Source of the DNA: Verrucomicrobiota bacterium
GTDB lineage: Bacteria; Verrucomicrobiota; Verrucomicrobiia; Opitutales; Opitutaceae
Assembly (NCBI GenBank): GCA_023433275.1
Contig: JAEZDN010000052.1
Coordinates: 62,001 to 126,000, forward strand
Direction of reading: 5' to 3'
Length of the DNA stretch: 64,000 nucleotides
Position 1 is the first letter of the stretch, and every line of letters begins with the position of its first letter. Positions 55,081-63,654 of this stretch are shown one piece after another. Made by a program: the position numbers and the translations under genes. A model generated the notes under the pieces. It made no database searches, was not told where the DNA came from, and saw nothing but the letters and a program-made list of their open reading frames with translations.

Positions 55081-56244
55081 TCAACCGCGCTTCAACTTCA
55101 GCAATCGTTGCCCCGCGGCGTGCAGCGTGGCGTCCTTCTTCGCGAAGTTGAGCCGCACGTAGCGATGTTCCGGTTCGTGGAAAAACACCGAGCCCGGCAC
55201 CGGCGCCACGCCGATCTCCTTTGTCATCCAGCGGGCGAATTCGACGTCGGACGCATACCCGAAGGGCGAGATGTCCAGCATCACGAAATACGCCCCTTGG
55301 GGCTGCGTGTACCGCAATCCGGTCTGGTTGAGGTAACCCAGCAGGATGTCGCGTCTTGCCGCATATTCCCCGGCCAGGCTGGCATAATAGCTGTCGGGCA
55401 ACTTGAACCCGGCCACGATCGCGTGCTGCAACGGCGCCGCCGCGCCGACGGTGAGAAAGTCGTGCACCTTCCGGCCCTGCGCGACCATGCCCGCCGAGGC
55501 GAAAACATAACCCAACCGCCAGCCGGTGATGGCGAAGGTTTTTGAGAGCGAACTGCACATGATCGTGCGTTCCGCCATGCCGGGCAGGGCGCTCAGGTAT
55601 TGATGCCGATGCGGTGCGAACACGATGTGCTCATACACTTCGTCGGTGATGATCCAGACGTCGAACTCCTGCGCGAGGGCCGCGATCTGCTCGAGCTCCG
55701 TTCGCGTGAAAACCTTGCCCGTGGGATTCGAAGGGGTGCAGAGCACGAATGCCTTGATCCCGCTGGCGAAAACCCGCCGCAGTTCGTCCGGATCAAACGT
55801 GTAATCCGGCGGCCGCAAGGTGGCGAAGACGGGCTGCACGCCCGACAGGATCGCATCCGCGCTGTAGTTTTCATAGAACGGGGAGAACAGGCCGATCCGA
55901 TCCCCGACATCGGTGACCGTCATGATGGCCACCATCATCGCCTCGGTGGCTCCGCAGGTGACAATCAGATTCCTGGCCGGATCGCATGGCAGGCCCGTGA
56001 AGCGCGTGAGCTTCGCCGCCAGCGCTTCCCGCAGGGGCGCGGCGCCCCACGTGACGGCGTACTGGTGGTTCTCGCGATCCATCTCGGCGCGCGCCGCGGC
56101 GAGGATTTCCGCCGGCGGATTGAAGTCCGGAAAGCCCTGCGAGAGATTGACGGCTCCATGCTCGAGCGCGACCCGGGTCATTTCGCGGATCAAGGACTCC
56201 GTGAAGGTGGCGGTGCGGCGGGACGTGGCTGGCATTGCTGGCAT
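55081..56244 (-). CDS. Class I/II PLP-dependent aminotransferase
   Basis: A protein of 387 residues. LSQGFPDFNPPAEIL, GATEAMMVAI and FSPFYENYSADAI lead to TPSNPTGKVFTRTELEQI, the PLP-binding DEVYEHIVF, and K235 in SSLSKTFAITGWRLGYV. The QGFPDF N-terminus is typical of the kynurenine/methionine aminotransferase (YbdL-like) group. The substrate is not certain. The ATG at 56235 is an alternative start. The gene is divergent from hemN and convergent with sufS. Confidence 0.88.
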   Translation of the reverse strand: MPAMPATSRRTATFTESLIREMTRVALEHGAVNLSQGFPDFNPPAEILAAARAEMDRENHQYAVTWGAAPLREALAAKLTRFTGLPCDPARNLIVTCGATEAMMVAIMTVTDVGDRIGLFSPFYENYSADAILSGVQPVFATLRPPDYTFDPDELRRVFASGIKAFVLCTPSNPTGKVFTRTELEQIAALAQEFDVWIITDEVYEHIVFAPHRHQYLSALPGMAERTIMCSSLSKTFAITGWRLGYVFASAGMVAQGRKVHDFLTVGAAAPLQHAIVAGFKLPDSYYASLAGEYAARRDILLGYLNQTGLRYTQPQGAYFVMLDISPFGYASDVEFARWMTKEIGVAPVPGSVFFHEPEHRYVRLNFAKKDATLHAAGQRLLKLKRG

Positions 56245-56373
56245 GTGCCGCAAGACCCCGGCTCCTTCCACCTTGTTTTGGCCCTATGCCACGCTTCCCC
56301 GGCCAACGGCCGGCCCGCAATGCGCAAGATATGCGCAGTCAGTCCCGGCCAAGTCCGCTATGCTCGCCCCATC

Positions 56374-57774
56374 ATGGTGTCTCCACGCTACACCTCCGCC
56401 TCCGCCCTCGAACCGGCCCTCGAGCTCGTTCGCAAATACAATATTCCCGGGCCGCGCTACACGTCCTACCCGACCGCGCCGCACTTTTCGGCCGATGTGG
56501 ACCGGGAGGCCCTGCGCGCCGAGATCGCCCGGGACAACGCCGACCCCAGCCGCCCGCTCTCGCTTTATTTTCACCTGCCGTTCTGTGAGTCGCTCTGCTG
56601 GTATTGCGGTTGCAACACCGTGATCACGCGGCGCCGCTCGTCGGCGGGCGAGTACGTCGACCTGCTCTGCCGGGAGCTTGCGATCACGCAGCCGCTGCTC
56701 GATTCGAGGCGGCCCGTCACGCAATTGCACTTCGGCGGCGGCACGCCGACCTTTTTGCCCCCGGCCGAAATCGACCGGATGGGGCGGGCCATCCACTCGG
56801 TCTTCACCTTCGCGACCGACGCGGAAATCTCGGTTGAGATCGATCCGCGCCGGTTGACGAAGGGCCACGTGGACGCGTACCGCCGGCTCGGCTGCAATCG
56901 CGCCTCGCTCGGTGTGCAAGACACCAACCCGCAGGTCCAGCTCGCGATCCACCGCTGGCAGCCGCTCGCGCAGACCGCGCAGGCCATCACCTGGCTGCGC
57001 GAGGCCGGCTACGAGTCCGTCAGCGTGGACCTCATCTACGGCCTGCCTCTGCAGACCCCGGAGACGTTTGCGCAAACCCTCCAGGAAATCATCGCGCTCA
57101 ATCCCGACCGCCTCGCCGTCTTCAGTTACGCCCATGTGCCCTGGCTCAAGCCCGCGCAGAAGATCTTCGACGATCGCGAACAGCTGCCCACCACCGAGGC
57201 CAAGCTCGCCATGCTTGCCACCGCCACCCGCGCGCTCACCGCTGCCGGTTATGTGCACATTGGCATGGATCATTTTGCGCGGCCCACCGACGAACTCGCC
57301 GTCGCGCATGACGAGGGGACGCTTTATCGGAATTTCCAGGGCTACACCACCCGCGCCGGCGCTTCGCTGTACGGCTTCGGCATGTCCTCAATTTCCCAGA
57401 CCGACGGATCCTTCCGGCAAAACCACAAGAACCTCGAGGAATACGCCGCCGTGCTTAACCGGGGCGAGATCCCACTCGAACGCGGCTTTCTCCTCAGCGA
57501 GGACGACCGCCAGCGTCGCGCCGTGGTGATGGAGATCATGTGCCGGAACCGGGTGGATTTTGCCGACCTCAGCCGCCGGATTGGCCTTGATGTCCGTCAG
57601 GCCTACGCCGGTGAACTTGCTTCCCTCGACGATCTGGCCGCGGATGGTCTCCTGCGCATCGACACGGAGGGGATCGACATCACCTCTCTCGGCGAACTTT
57701 TCCGCCGCATCATCGCCATGCGCTTCGACGCCTACCTGGACCGGGGGCCCAGGAAATTTTCCCGCACGGTTTGA
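56374..57774 (+). CDS. hemN: Oxygen-independent coproporphyrinogen III oxidase
   Basis: A protein of 466 residues of the radical SAM family. The cluster-binding motif is C71-ESL-C75-WY-C78-G-C80, the HemN-specific CxxxCxxCxC form. FGGGTPTFL, EIDPRRLT and LGVQDTNPQVQLAI follow, with the C-terminal HemN domain (MEIMCRNRVDF). It decarboxylates coproporphyrinogen III to protoporphyrinogen IX in haem synthesis without oxygen. Length and motifs fit true HemN rather than HemW. QueD follows after 9 bases. Confidence 0.94.
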   Translation: MVSPRYTSASALEPALELVRKYNIPGPRYTSYPTAPHFSADVDREALRAEIARDNADPSRPLSLYFHLPFCESLCWYCGCNTVITRRRSSAGEYVDLLCRELAITQPLLDSRRPVTQLHFGGGTPTFLPPAEIDRMGRAIHSVFTFATDAEISVEIDPRRLTKGHVDAYRRLGCNRASLGVQDTNPQVQLAIHRWQPLAQTAQAITWLREAGYESVSVDLIYGLPLQTPETFAQTLQEIIALNPDRLAVFSYAHVPWLKPAQKIFDDREQLPTTEAKLAMLATATRALTAAGYVHIGMDHFARPTDELAVAHDEGTLYRNFQGYTTRAGASLYGFGMSSISQTDGSFRQNHKNLEEYAAVLNRGEIPLERGFLLSEDDRQRRAVVMEIMCRNRVDFADLSRRIGLDVRQAYAGELASLDDLAADGLLRIDTEGIDITSLGELFRRIIAMRFDAYLDRGPRKFSRTV

Positions 57775-57783
57775 GTCGCAGCC

Positions 57784-58239
57784 ATGCCCTACCGCATTGC
57801 CAAGACCCTGACCTTTGAAAGCGGGCATATCCTGAGCAAACACCGCGGCCGGTGCCGCTTTCCTCATGGGCATAGCCGCACGGTGGAGGTGGTGATCACC
57901 GCCGATCAATTGGACGCCAACGACATGGTGTGCGACTTCAAGGCCGTGAAACATGCCTTGGAGGACTTCCTCGATCGATGGGATCATGCGCTGTGCGTCA
58001 ACACGGCCGACCCGGGCTTCGAAAGCCTCCAGCGTGCTTACGGTGAACGACTGATTCCGTTTCCGAAAACGGATCCCACCTCTGAAGTGATGGCCCGCAC
58101 GATCTTCGACGCCGTGCAGCGATACCTCGACGAACACGCCCGCGACCCAAGCCGCGAGTTTCCCGTCTCAGCCGTTGTCAGGCTCGAACGCGTACGCGTG
58201 ACCGAAACCGCAACCAGCTGGGCCGAATATTCAGCCTGA
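57784..58239 (+). CDS. queD: 6-carboxytetrahydropterin synthase (QueD/PTPS family)
   Basis: A protein of 151 residues. The zinc-binding and catalytic signature CRFPHGH (C24, H28, H30) with H15 in FESGH matches QueD's CxxxHGH pattern. The C-terminal VTETATSWAEY carries the catalytic Glu. QueD converts dihydroneopterin triphosphate in 7-deazaguanine (queuosine) synthesis. It is 9 bases after hemN, which is unusual, since QueD normally clusters with queC/queE. The length is slightly above the usual 120-145. Confidence 0.88.
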   Translation: MPYRIAKTLTFESGHILSKHRGRCRFPHGHSRTVEVVITADQLDANDMVCDFKAVKHALEDFLDRWDHALCVNTADPGFESLQRAYGERLIPFPKTDPTSEVMARTIFDAVQRYLDEHARDPSREFPVSAVVRLERVRVTETATSWAEYSA

Positions 58240-58246
58240 GCCCGCC

Positions 58247-59101
58247 TCAGGGGATGCGCAGTTCCATCCCGACCCTGAGGTCGGATTCGGTCTTCATGAC
58301 GTTGCGGTTGGCCGCGTAGATCTCCCGCCACTTCGCCCGGTCGCTGTAGTACTGCAACGCCAGCTTGGAAAGCGTATCTCCCGCCCGCACAATATGCCGG
58401 CGCGGGGCGGCCGCTGGTGTCGCCGCCGGGCGCGTCTGCCCCTTGGCTGGCGGGGCTGAGACCGCCCGTTGCGGGGCTGGCGCCGACGGACGGGTCCGCA
58501 CGGTAGCCAGGCCGTCGATGGAAAACTTGAAATCCTCCACTGGCACGGGCGTGGCGACGACCGCGGGCGGGTTCGGGTCACCAGGGAGTGGCGCCACCCG
58601 GCCGGTCCGCGCCTCGGCGAGCTGCTGCTTCAACGCCTCGTTCTCCTGCTTCAGCTTGTCCAGCGTGGCGATAAGATCCACGCGCTGCACCTGCGCGTCC
58701 AGCGGCTGCGCCGGGATCGTGCGCGCGAACTCACGGATCGCAGCGTCGATGCGTTGGCGGACCAGCGGCGCCTGCGGGCTGTTCGGGCGCAACGAAAGAT
58801 ATTTGCGAAAGTGGTAGATCGCCGACAGCGGGTCATTGATGTGCTGGGCGTAGAGCAGGCCCACTTCGAGATGGGACTCGGGCGCGTCGTCCCGCCGCTT
58901 GTCGACCACCTTGAGAAAAGCCGTGAGCGCTTCCTGGCGACGGCCCGCTTTGATCAAGGACTGGCCCTCGCGATAGTTCGGCTCATCCAGCTCGCTCGCA
59001 TAGGTGATGCGGTCGTTGTCGCCGCAACCCGCCCACCCAAGCGCCAGCAATCCCGCGAGGACGGGCAGGAGCAGGCGGCAGCGGGCGACAAGGCGATACA
59101 C
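58247..59101 (-). CDS. LysM-domain lipoprotein with TPR-like and coiled-coil regions
   Basis: A protein of 284 residues. The signal peptide (RLLLPVLAGLLALGWAGC) has a lipobox Cys at about 26. Residues 40-110 form a helical TPR-like region (GQSLIKAGRRQEALTAFLKV), followed by a short coiled coil (LDKLKQENEALKQQLAEART), a Pro/Ala linker, and a C-terminal LysM domain (HIVRAGDTLSKLALQYYSDR) that binds peptidoglycan. The start is a GTG at 59101, set by the signal peptide; no clear Shine-Dalgarno sequence is seen. It is divergent from kdsD (73 bases). Confidence 0.8.
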   Translation of the reverse strand: MYRLVARCRLLLPVLAGLLALGWAGCGDNDRITYASELDEPNYREGQSLIKAGRRQEALTAFLKVVDKRRDDAPESHLEVGLLYAQHINDPLSAIYHFRKYLSLRPNSPQAPLVRQRIDAAIREFARTIPAQPLDAQVQRVDLIATLDKLKQENEALKQQLAEARTGRVAPLPGDPNPPAVVATPVPVEDFKFSIDGLATVRTRPSAPAPQRAVSAPPAKGQTRPAATPAAAPRRHIVRAGDTLSKLALQYYSDRAKWREIYAANRNVMKTESDLRVGMELRIP

Positions 59102-59173
59102 GAGGGAAAATGAATTGAACGAGGACGAGTGGCGGGTACGTTTGCCGCCGCCCCAAGCCAACACAAGTTTTTG

Positions 59174-60166
59174 ATGCCCCTCGCCTCCGCCACTGTCCTC
59201 GCCAAGGCCCGCCAATGCCTCGCCATCGAAAGGGATGCACTCGCGGCGACCGCGCGAAACCTGGACCAGGATTTCGTGGCCGTGGTGCGTGCCGTGGAGA
59301 CCACCGTGAAGGCAGGCGGCAAGGTGATCCTCACCGGCGTGGGCAAGAATGCCGCCATCGCCCAGAAAATTACCGGCACCCTCAACAGCATTGGCGTGCC
59401 GTCCTGCTTCCTCGATGCGACCCAGGCCCTGCACGGCGACCTGGGCCTGTGCGCGGCGGGCGACCTCGCCATTCTCTTGAGCAACAGCGGCGCCACGCAG
59501 GAGATGCTGCGCCTGCTGCCCCTATTCGAGAAGTTCGGGCTCACGACCGTCGCGCTCACAGGCACGGCCGAAAGCGAGCTGGGGCGCGGCACCGATCACC
59601 GGCTCGTTTATGCGGCGCCGCGCGAGGCCTGTCCCCTCGCCCTCGCGCCCACGGCCAGCACGACCGCCGCCCTGGCGTTGGGCGATGCCCTGGCCATGGT
59701 GCTGCTCGAAAGCCGCGGGCTCACCCGCGAGGACTTCGCGCGCAACCATCCTGCCGGCACGCTCGGGATGACCCTTCTCCTGCGCGTGAAGGACATCATG
59801 CGCACCGATGAAGGCTGTCCGGTCCTCAAGGAGACCAAGACGTCCGTGCAGGACGCAATCTTCGCCATGACCAAGGCCAAGGCCGGTGCCGTGGCACTCG
59901 TCGATGCCCGTAGCCGGCTCACCGGCATTTTCACCGACGGGGATTTTCGCCGCAGCGCACTGACCGGTGGCGAGCATTTCCTTCATTTGCCGGTGACGCA
60001 ATTCATGACCCGCGGGGGGAAAACCGTCGCCGCCGATGCGCTCGCGGTTGAGGCGTTGAAGGTTTTCCAGCAGTTCAAGATTTCGGATCTTTTTGCCCTC
60101 GACGCCAAGGGCCGTCCGGCCGGCTACATCGATGTCCAGGATCTGCCCAAGCTGAAGATCCTGTAG
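59174..60166 (+). CDS. kdsD: D-arabinose-5-phosphate isomerase (KdsD/KpsF family)
   Basis: A protein of 330 residues. The SIS domain (GKVILTGVGKNAAIAQKITG, LSNSGATQEML) is followed by two CBS domains (about residues 205-330; KDIMRTDEGCPV, GIFTDGDFRRS, TQFMTRGGKTVA). It interconverts ribulose-5-phosphate and arabinose-5-phosphate for Kdo in lipopolysaccharide. The length equals E. coli KdsD. The ATG at 59174 was chosen over a GTG 45 bases upstream because it gives the family N-terminus. The fumarase gene follows after 81 bases. Confidence 0.93.
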   Translation: MPLASATVLAKARQCLAIERDALAATARNLDQDFVAVVRAVETTVKAGGKVILTGVGKNAAIAQKITGTLNSIGVPSCFLDATQALHGDLGLCAAGDLAILLSNSGATQEMLRLLPLFEKFGLTTVALTGTAESELGRGTDHRLVYAAPREACPLALAPTASTTAALALGDALAMVLLESRGLTREDFARNHPAGTLGMTLLLRVKDIMRTDEGCPVLKETKTSVQDAIFAMTKAKAGAVALVDARSRLTGIFTDGDFRRSALTGGEHFLHLPVTQFMTRGGKTVAADALAVEALKVFQQFKISDLFALDAKGRPAGYIDVQDLPKLKIL

Positions 60167-60247
60167 CTTCCATTATAGGCCCCCGCAGCGAGCCAACTAA
60201 CGGCAAGGCGGTGTTGCGCCGACCCGGTCGCACCGCAGACTCGTTTC

Positions 60248-61888
60248 ATGCCTACCCCGCCCTTCGTTTATCAGGATCCCCTGCCCCTTGGCCCGGACGA
60301 AACCGAATATCGCCTGCTGACGAAAGAAGGTGTTTCGATGGAGAACTTCGCGGGGAACGAAATCCTCAAGGTCGCGCCCGAGGCGCTCAGCTACCTCGCC
60401 CGCGAGGCATTCCACGACACAAACTTTCATCTTCGCACCAGGCACCTCGAGCAGGTGGCGGCCATCCTCCAGGATCCCGAGGCATCTGCCAACGACCGCT
60501 ACGTGGCCCTGACCCTGTTGAAGAACGCGGAGATCGCCGCCCGAGGGATTCTGCCCATGTGCCAGGATACCGGCACCTGTTCCATTTTTGGCAAGAAGGG
60601 CCAGCGAGTCTGGACGGGAGCCAACGACGCCGAGCACCTCTCCAAGGGCGTGTACGAATGCTACACGCGGGAGAACCTGCGTTATTCCCAGGTCGCCCCG
60701 CTCGACATGTTCAAGGAAGTCAACACGGCAACCAATCTGCCCGCGCAAATCGACCTCCACGCCACCGAGGGGGCGAAATATGAATTCCTCTTTGTCGCCA
60801 AAGGGGGCGGTTCAGCCAACAAGCTCTTCCTTTTCCAGGAAACCAAGGCGTTGCTGAACCCCAAAAGCCTGGCGAAGTTTTTCGCCGAGAAGATGCTCCT
60901 CTTGGGCACTTCCGCGTGCCCGCCCTACCACCTCGTGTTTGTCATCGGCGGCACGAGCGCGGAGGCGTGCATGAAGGTGGTGAAGCTCGCCACGACCAAG
61001 TATCTCGACGGCTTGCCCACCAGCGGTAACGAACACGGCCGCGCCTTCCGCGATCTTGAAATGGAAGCACAGGTCCTGAAGGTCGCACAGGAGGCAAGAA
61101 TCGGCGCGCAATTCGGTGGCAAGTACTTCGCCCTCGACGCCCGCGTCGTCCGCCTCCCCCGCCATGGCGCCAGCTGCCCGGTCGGCATGGGCGTGTCCTG
61201 CAGCGCCGATCGGAATATCAAGGGCAAGATCACTCCTGACGGCATCTTCCTCGAAAAGATGGAGACTGATCCCGGCCGCTTCATTCCGCCCGAGATGCGG
61301 ACCTTCAAGGACGACAACTTCGTGCGCATCGACCTAAACCGGCCGATGAGGGAGATCCTTGCCGAACTTTCCAAATACCCGGTGACCACCCGCGTATCGC
61401 TGACCGGTCCGGTGATTGTGGCCCGCGACATTGCTCACGCCAAGTTGAAGGAGCGGCTCGATGCCGGGCAGGGGCTGCCGGAATACTTCAAGAACCACCC
61501 GGTCTATTATGCCGGTCCCGCCAAGACACCCTCCGGTTACGCCTCCGGCTCATTCGGCCCCACGACCGCCGGACGAATGGATAGTTACGTTGCACCGTTT
61601 CAAGCCGCCGGCGGCTCCATGATCATGCTCGCGAAGGGCAACCGCGGTCGGGTCGTGACGGATTCCTGCAAAAAACATGGCGGTTTCTACCTCGGCAGCA
61701 TTGGGGGTCCGGCCGCGATTCTGGCCCAGGAAAACATCAAGAAAGTCGAGGTCTTGGAGTACCCGGAGCTCGGCATGGAAGCCGTATGGCGGATCGAAGT
61801 GCAGGACTTCCCCGCGTTCATCCTCGTGGATGACAAGGGACACGACTTCTTCGTCGACAACTGCGGTATCTGCGTGGCCGAGAAATAA
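60248..61888 (+). CDS. Class I fumarate hydratase (4Fe-4S)
   Basis: A protein of 546 residues, the length of the fused class I enzyme (FumA/FumB). The Fe-S region has MCQDTGTCSIFGKKG and later cysteines in GASCPVGMGVSC. The second part includes TGPVIVARDIAHAKLKERLD, YYAGPAKTPSGYASGSFGPT and SIGGPAAILA. It catalyses fumarate-malate interconversion in the TCA cycle with an oxygen-sensitive 4Fe-4S cluster. The start at 60248 gives MPTPPFVYQDPLPLGPDETE. No fumC was seen in the window. Confidence 0.93.
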   Translation: MPTPPFVYQDPLPLGPDETEYRLLTKEGVSMENFAGNEILKVAPEALSYLAREAFHDTNFHLRTRHLEQVAAILQDPEASANDRYVALTLLKNAEIAARGILPMCQDTGTCSIFGKKGQRVWTGANDAEHLSKGVYECYTRENLRYSQVAPLDMFKEVNTATNLPAQIDLHATEGAKYEFLFVAKGGGSANKLFLFQETKALLNPKSLAKFFAEKMLLLGTSACPPYHLVFVIGGTSAEACMKVVKLATTKYLDGLPTSGNEHGRAFRDLEMEAQVLKVAQEARIGAQFGGKYFALDARVVRLPRHGASCPVGMGVSCSADRNIKGKITPDGIFLEKMETDPGRFIPPEMRTFKDDNFVRIDLNRPMREILAELSKYPVTTRVSLTGPVIVARDIAHAKLKERLDAGQGLPEYFKNHPVYYAGPAKTPSGYASGSFGPTTAGRMDSYVAPFQAAGGSMIMLAKGNRGRVVTDSCKKHGGFYLGSIGGPAAILAQENIKKVEVLEYPELGMEAVWRIEVQDFPAFILVDDKGHDFFVDNCGICVAEK

Positions 61889-61969
61889 GCCGCCGGATTG
61901 CCCGGCTCTTGCGAAACGGATCATTCGCCGCGCCTGGGATACCGGTTGCTCTCGGCGTCTCGTCGTTCG

Positions 61970-61999
61970 GACAAAACAAGGCCCGCCGAATGGCGGGCC
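61970..61999 (-). terminator. Rho-independent terminator of the sigma-factor operon
   Basis: On the minus strand GGCCCGCC (61999-61992) pairs with GGCGGGCC (61987-61980) around a 4-base loop, followed by TTGTTTTGTCC. It lies 175 bases beyond the last gene of the minus-strand operon, with a family B repeat between, so the repeat would be in the transcript's 3' end. Confidence 0.6.
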
Positions 62000-62027
62000 G
62001 GGAAAATGAGACGCGCAACCCTGGGCC

Positions 62028-62152
62028 GGAACGATGCAGTCAGGATGCGATTCCGCAGTGTGCACGGTCGAACTGTTCGGTTGTAGGGACGTGGCTCGTC
62101 CACGCCCTCGGTTCCCGCAGCAAGCAACGGGCGCGGTCTAGCCGCGCCCCTC
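62028..62152. repeat. Dispersed repeat family B, copy 3 (reverse orientation)
   Basis: Read on the minus strand it gives hairpin arms GGGGCGCGG / CCGCGCCC, CTGCGGGAACCGAGGGC, arms GGGCGTGG / CCACGTCCC and the distal GTTCGACCGTGCACACTG with GGAATCGC. It matches copy 2 over its whole length with scattered changes. It lies between the fumarase gene and the sigma-factor operon (convergent). Confidence 0.8.
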
Positions 62153-62173
62153 CATCATCTGCATGATTCCCGC

Positions 62174-62962
62174 TTAGAACTTCAGCGAGACGCGATTGGC
62201 CCGCACACCAATCCGGCTGATGTCATCGACGAGACCATCGCCCAATCGGCGTGCAATGCGCTCGCGCGTTAACGCGGGGGCAGACGGCTCCGGACTCAAC
62301 GCCCGCTCCGCGTATCGCGCAATCAGCCGATACCGCGGAGTGGATTCAGCCGTCTCCGCTCCATCCGTCTTGGCGGCGATGACCGCTTCTCGGGCTGGGG
62401 AACTAAGGCGGTTGCCCATCACCGCGTTGATCAGCTCGGGCTCGGATTGCTCCAAGCGGGCAAGATTCGCGGCGATCGAACGGGCAGACGGCGAGGTCTC
62501 GCGCTCCGCGGGAGAAACCACCGTGGCGGCAGCCGCCCGCTCCTGGCTTTCCCGGCGCCCGGAAAGGCTCGCCGCGGAAACCTGGCTGAGGGCAATGGTT
62601 TCCTCAAAACGGTTCTGCGTCGCCGCTACCACGGTAGCCGGAAGCATCTCCACGGCCGGCTCGGACGCGTGCATGCGGGGGGTCGGGTTCTCGATCTCCA
62701 TCACCCGAACCGGCGTCGTTTGACGGACGGTCATCAGAGAGATAGCAACCACCGCGGCGGCACCGGCCGGCACATAAACCCGGCGATTCAGCAAGAGCGG
62801 CAATTCATGCCACCACCGCCGCTTGGCCACCAAGGCGGTAAGCTGTTTCTGGCGCAGCTCCGTCTCGAAACGGGTCCAAAACTCAGCATCAGGGCGTTCC
62901 GTCCGCTTAAGCCGCAGGACCTGCTCAAGGGTTGGTTTGGAAGTGGGACGTGGATCGGACAT
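62174..62962 (-). CDS. Putative membrane-anchored partner of the ECF sigma factor
   Basis: A protein of 262 residues. A cytoplasmic N-terminus (about 1-58) with LKRTERPDAEFWTRFETEL is followed by one membrane helix (RVYVPAGAAAVVAISLMTV, about 62-80) and a periplasmic part rich in Ala, Glu and Arg. This is the topology of an anti-sigma factor, but the HxxxCxxC zinc motif of the common class is absent. It begins 9 bases after the sigma gene, so the link is positional. The TTG at 62965 is an alternative start. No C-terminal enzymatic domain is seen. Confidence 0.65.
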   Translation of the reverse strand: MSDPRPTSKPTLEQVLRLKRTERPDAEFWTRFETELRQKQLTALVAKRRWWHELPLLLNRRVYVPAGAAAVVAISLMTVRQTTPVRVMEIENPTPRMHASEPAVEMLPATVVAATQNRFEETIALSQVSAASLSGRRESQERAAAATVVSPAERETSPSARSIAANLARLEQSEPELINAVMGNRLSSPAREAVIAAKTDGAETAESTPRYRLIARYAERALSPEPSAPALTRERIARRLGDGLVDDISRIGVRANRVSLKF

Positions 62963-62971
62963 CAAAAATGA

Positions 62972-63604
62972 TCAGGCGCTGATATAACCATCCAGCTCAC
63001 CTTGGAGAAACTGCTTCGCGTAATGGAGGCGGGAGCGAACGGTGCCTTCCGAACAGCCCATGACCTCGGCGATCTCGGCATGACTAAGCCCATCGATTTC
63101 GTAGAGAGTTATCACAGTGCGATGGGGGATAGACAATTTTTGCATTCCTTCGTTCAATTTTTCCTGAAGCTCGCGAAGGTAAGTGTCTCGATCCGCCCCT
63201 TTCTTATCGGTCAATTGCTCGAGGACCTGCGCGTCACCGCCTTCCTCGTTGATCTTTTCCAAGCTGAAAAAGGTACGCATCTTGTTCTTCCTCAAATGGC
63301 TAAGCGTGCCATTCACCGCAATCTTGTACAACCAGGTGAAGAACGAGCAGTGACCTTGAAAACGATTGATGGCCTGGAACGCCTTGATGAAAGCGTCTTG
63401 GGTGAGATCCGCGGAATCCTCGCGGTTCGAGGTGAGATTATAGACCACACCATACACCCGTTCGCGATATTTCCGGATCAATTTATCAAACGCGGCCACG
63501 TCGCCCGCCTGAACCTGCCGAACCACAGCCAAATCCGCATCGGCCTCCAGCTGGCGCTCGGGGGTGGTGATGGCCGTCTTGGTAAAAACCCGGGTCAGGT
63601 TCAT
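62972..63604 (-). CDS. ECF-family RNA polymerase sigma factor
   Basis: A protein of 210 residues. Region 2 (DLTQDAFIKAFQAINRFQGH, FFTWLYKIAVNGTLSHLRK) and region 4 (LSHAEIAEVMGCSEGTVRSRLHY) are complete and there is no region 1.1 or 3, as in extracytoplasmic-function factors. An N-terminal extension of about 25 residues precedes region 2. It likely controls an envelope stress regulon through the following membrane protein. The start at 63604 (MNLTRVFTKTAITTPER) is preferred to a longer frame. Spacing to the upstream synthase gene is 50 bases. Confidence 0.93.
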   Translation of the reverse strand: MNLTRVFTKTAITTPERQLEADADLAVVRQVQAGDVAAFDKLIRKYRERVYGVVYNLTSNREDSADLTQDAFIKAFQAINRFQGHCSFFTWLYKIAVNGTLSHLRKNKMRTFFSLEKINEEGGDAQVLEQLTDKKGADRDTYLRELQEKLNEGMQKLSIPHRTVITLYEIDGLSHAEIAEVMGCSEGTVRSRLHYAKQFLQGELDGYISA

Positions 63605-63654
63605 CGCGCTTGAAATGACAAGGTAGGGCCGCCGATGAGCCAAGCAAACGCAAT

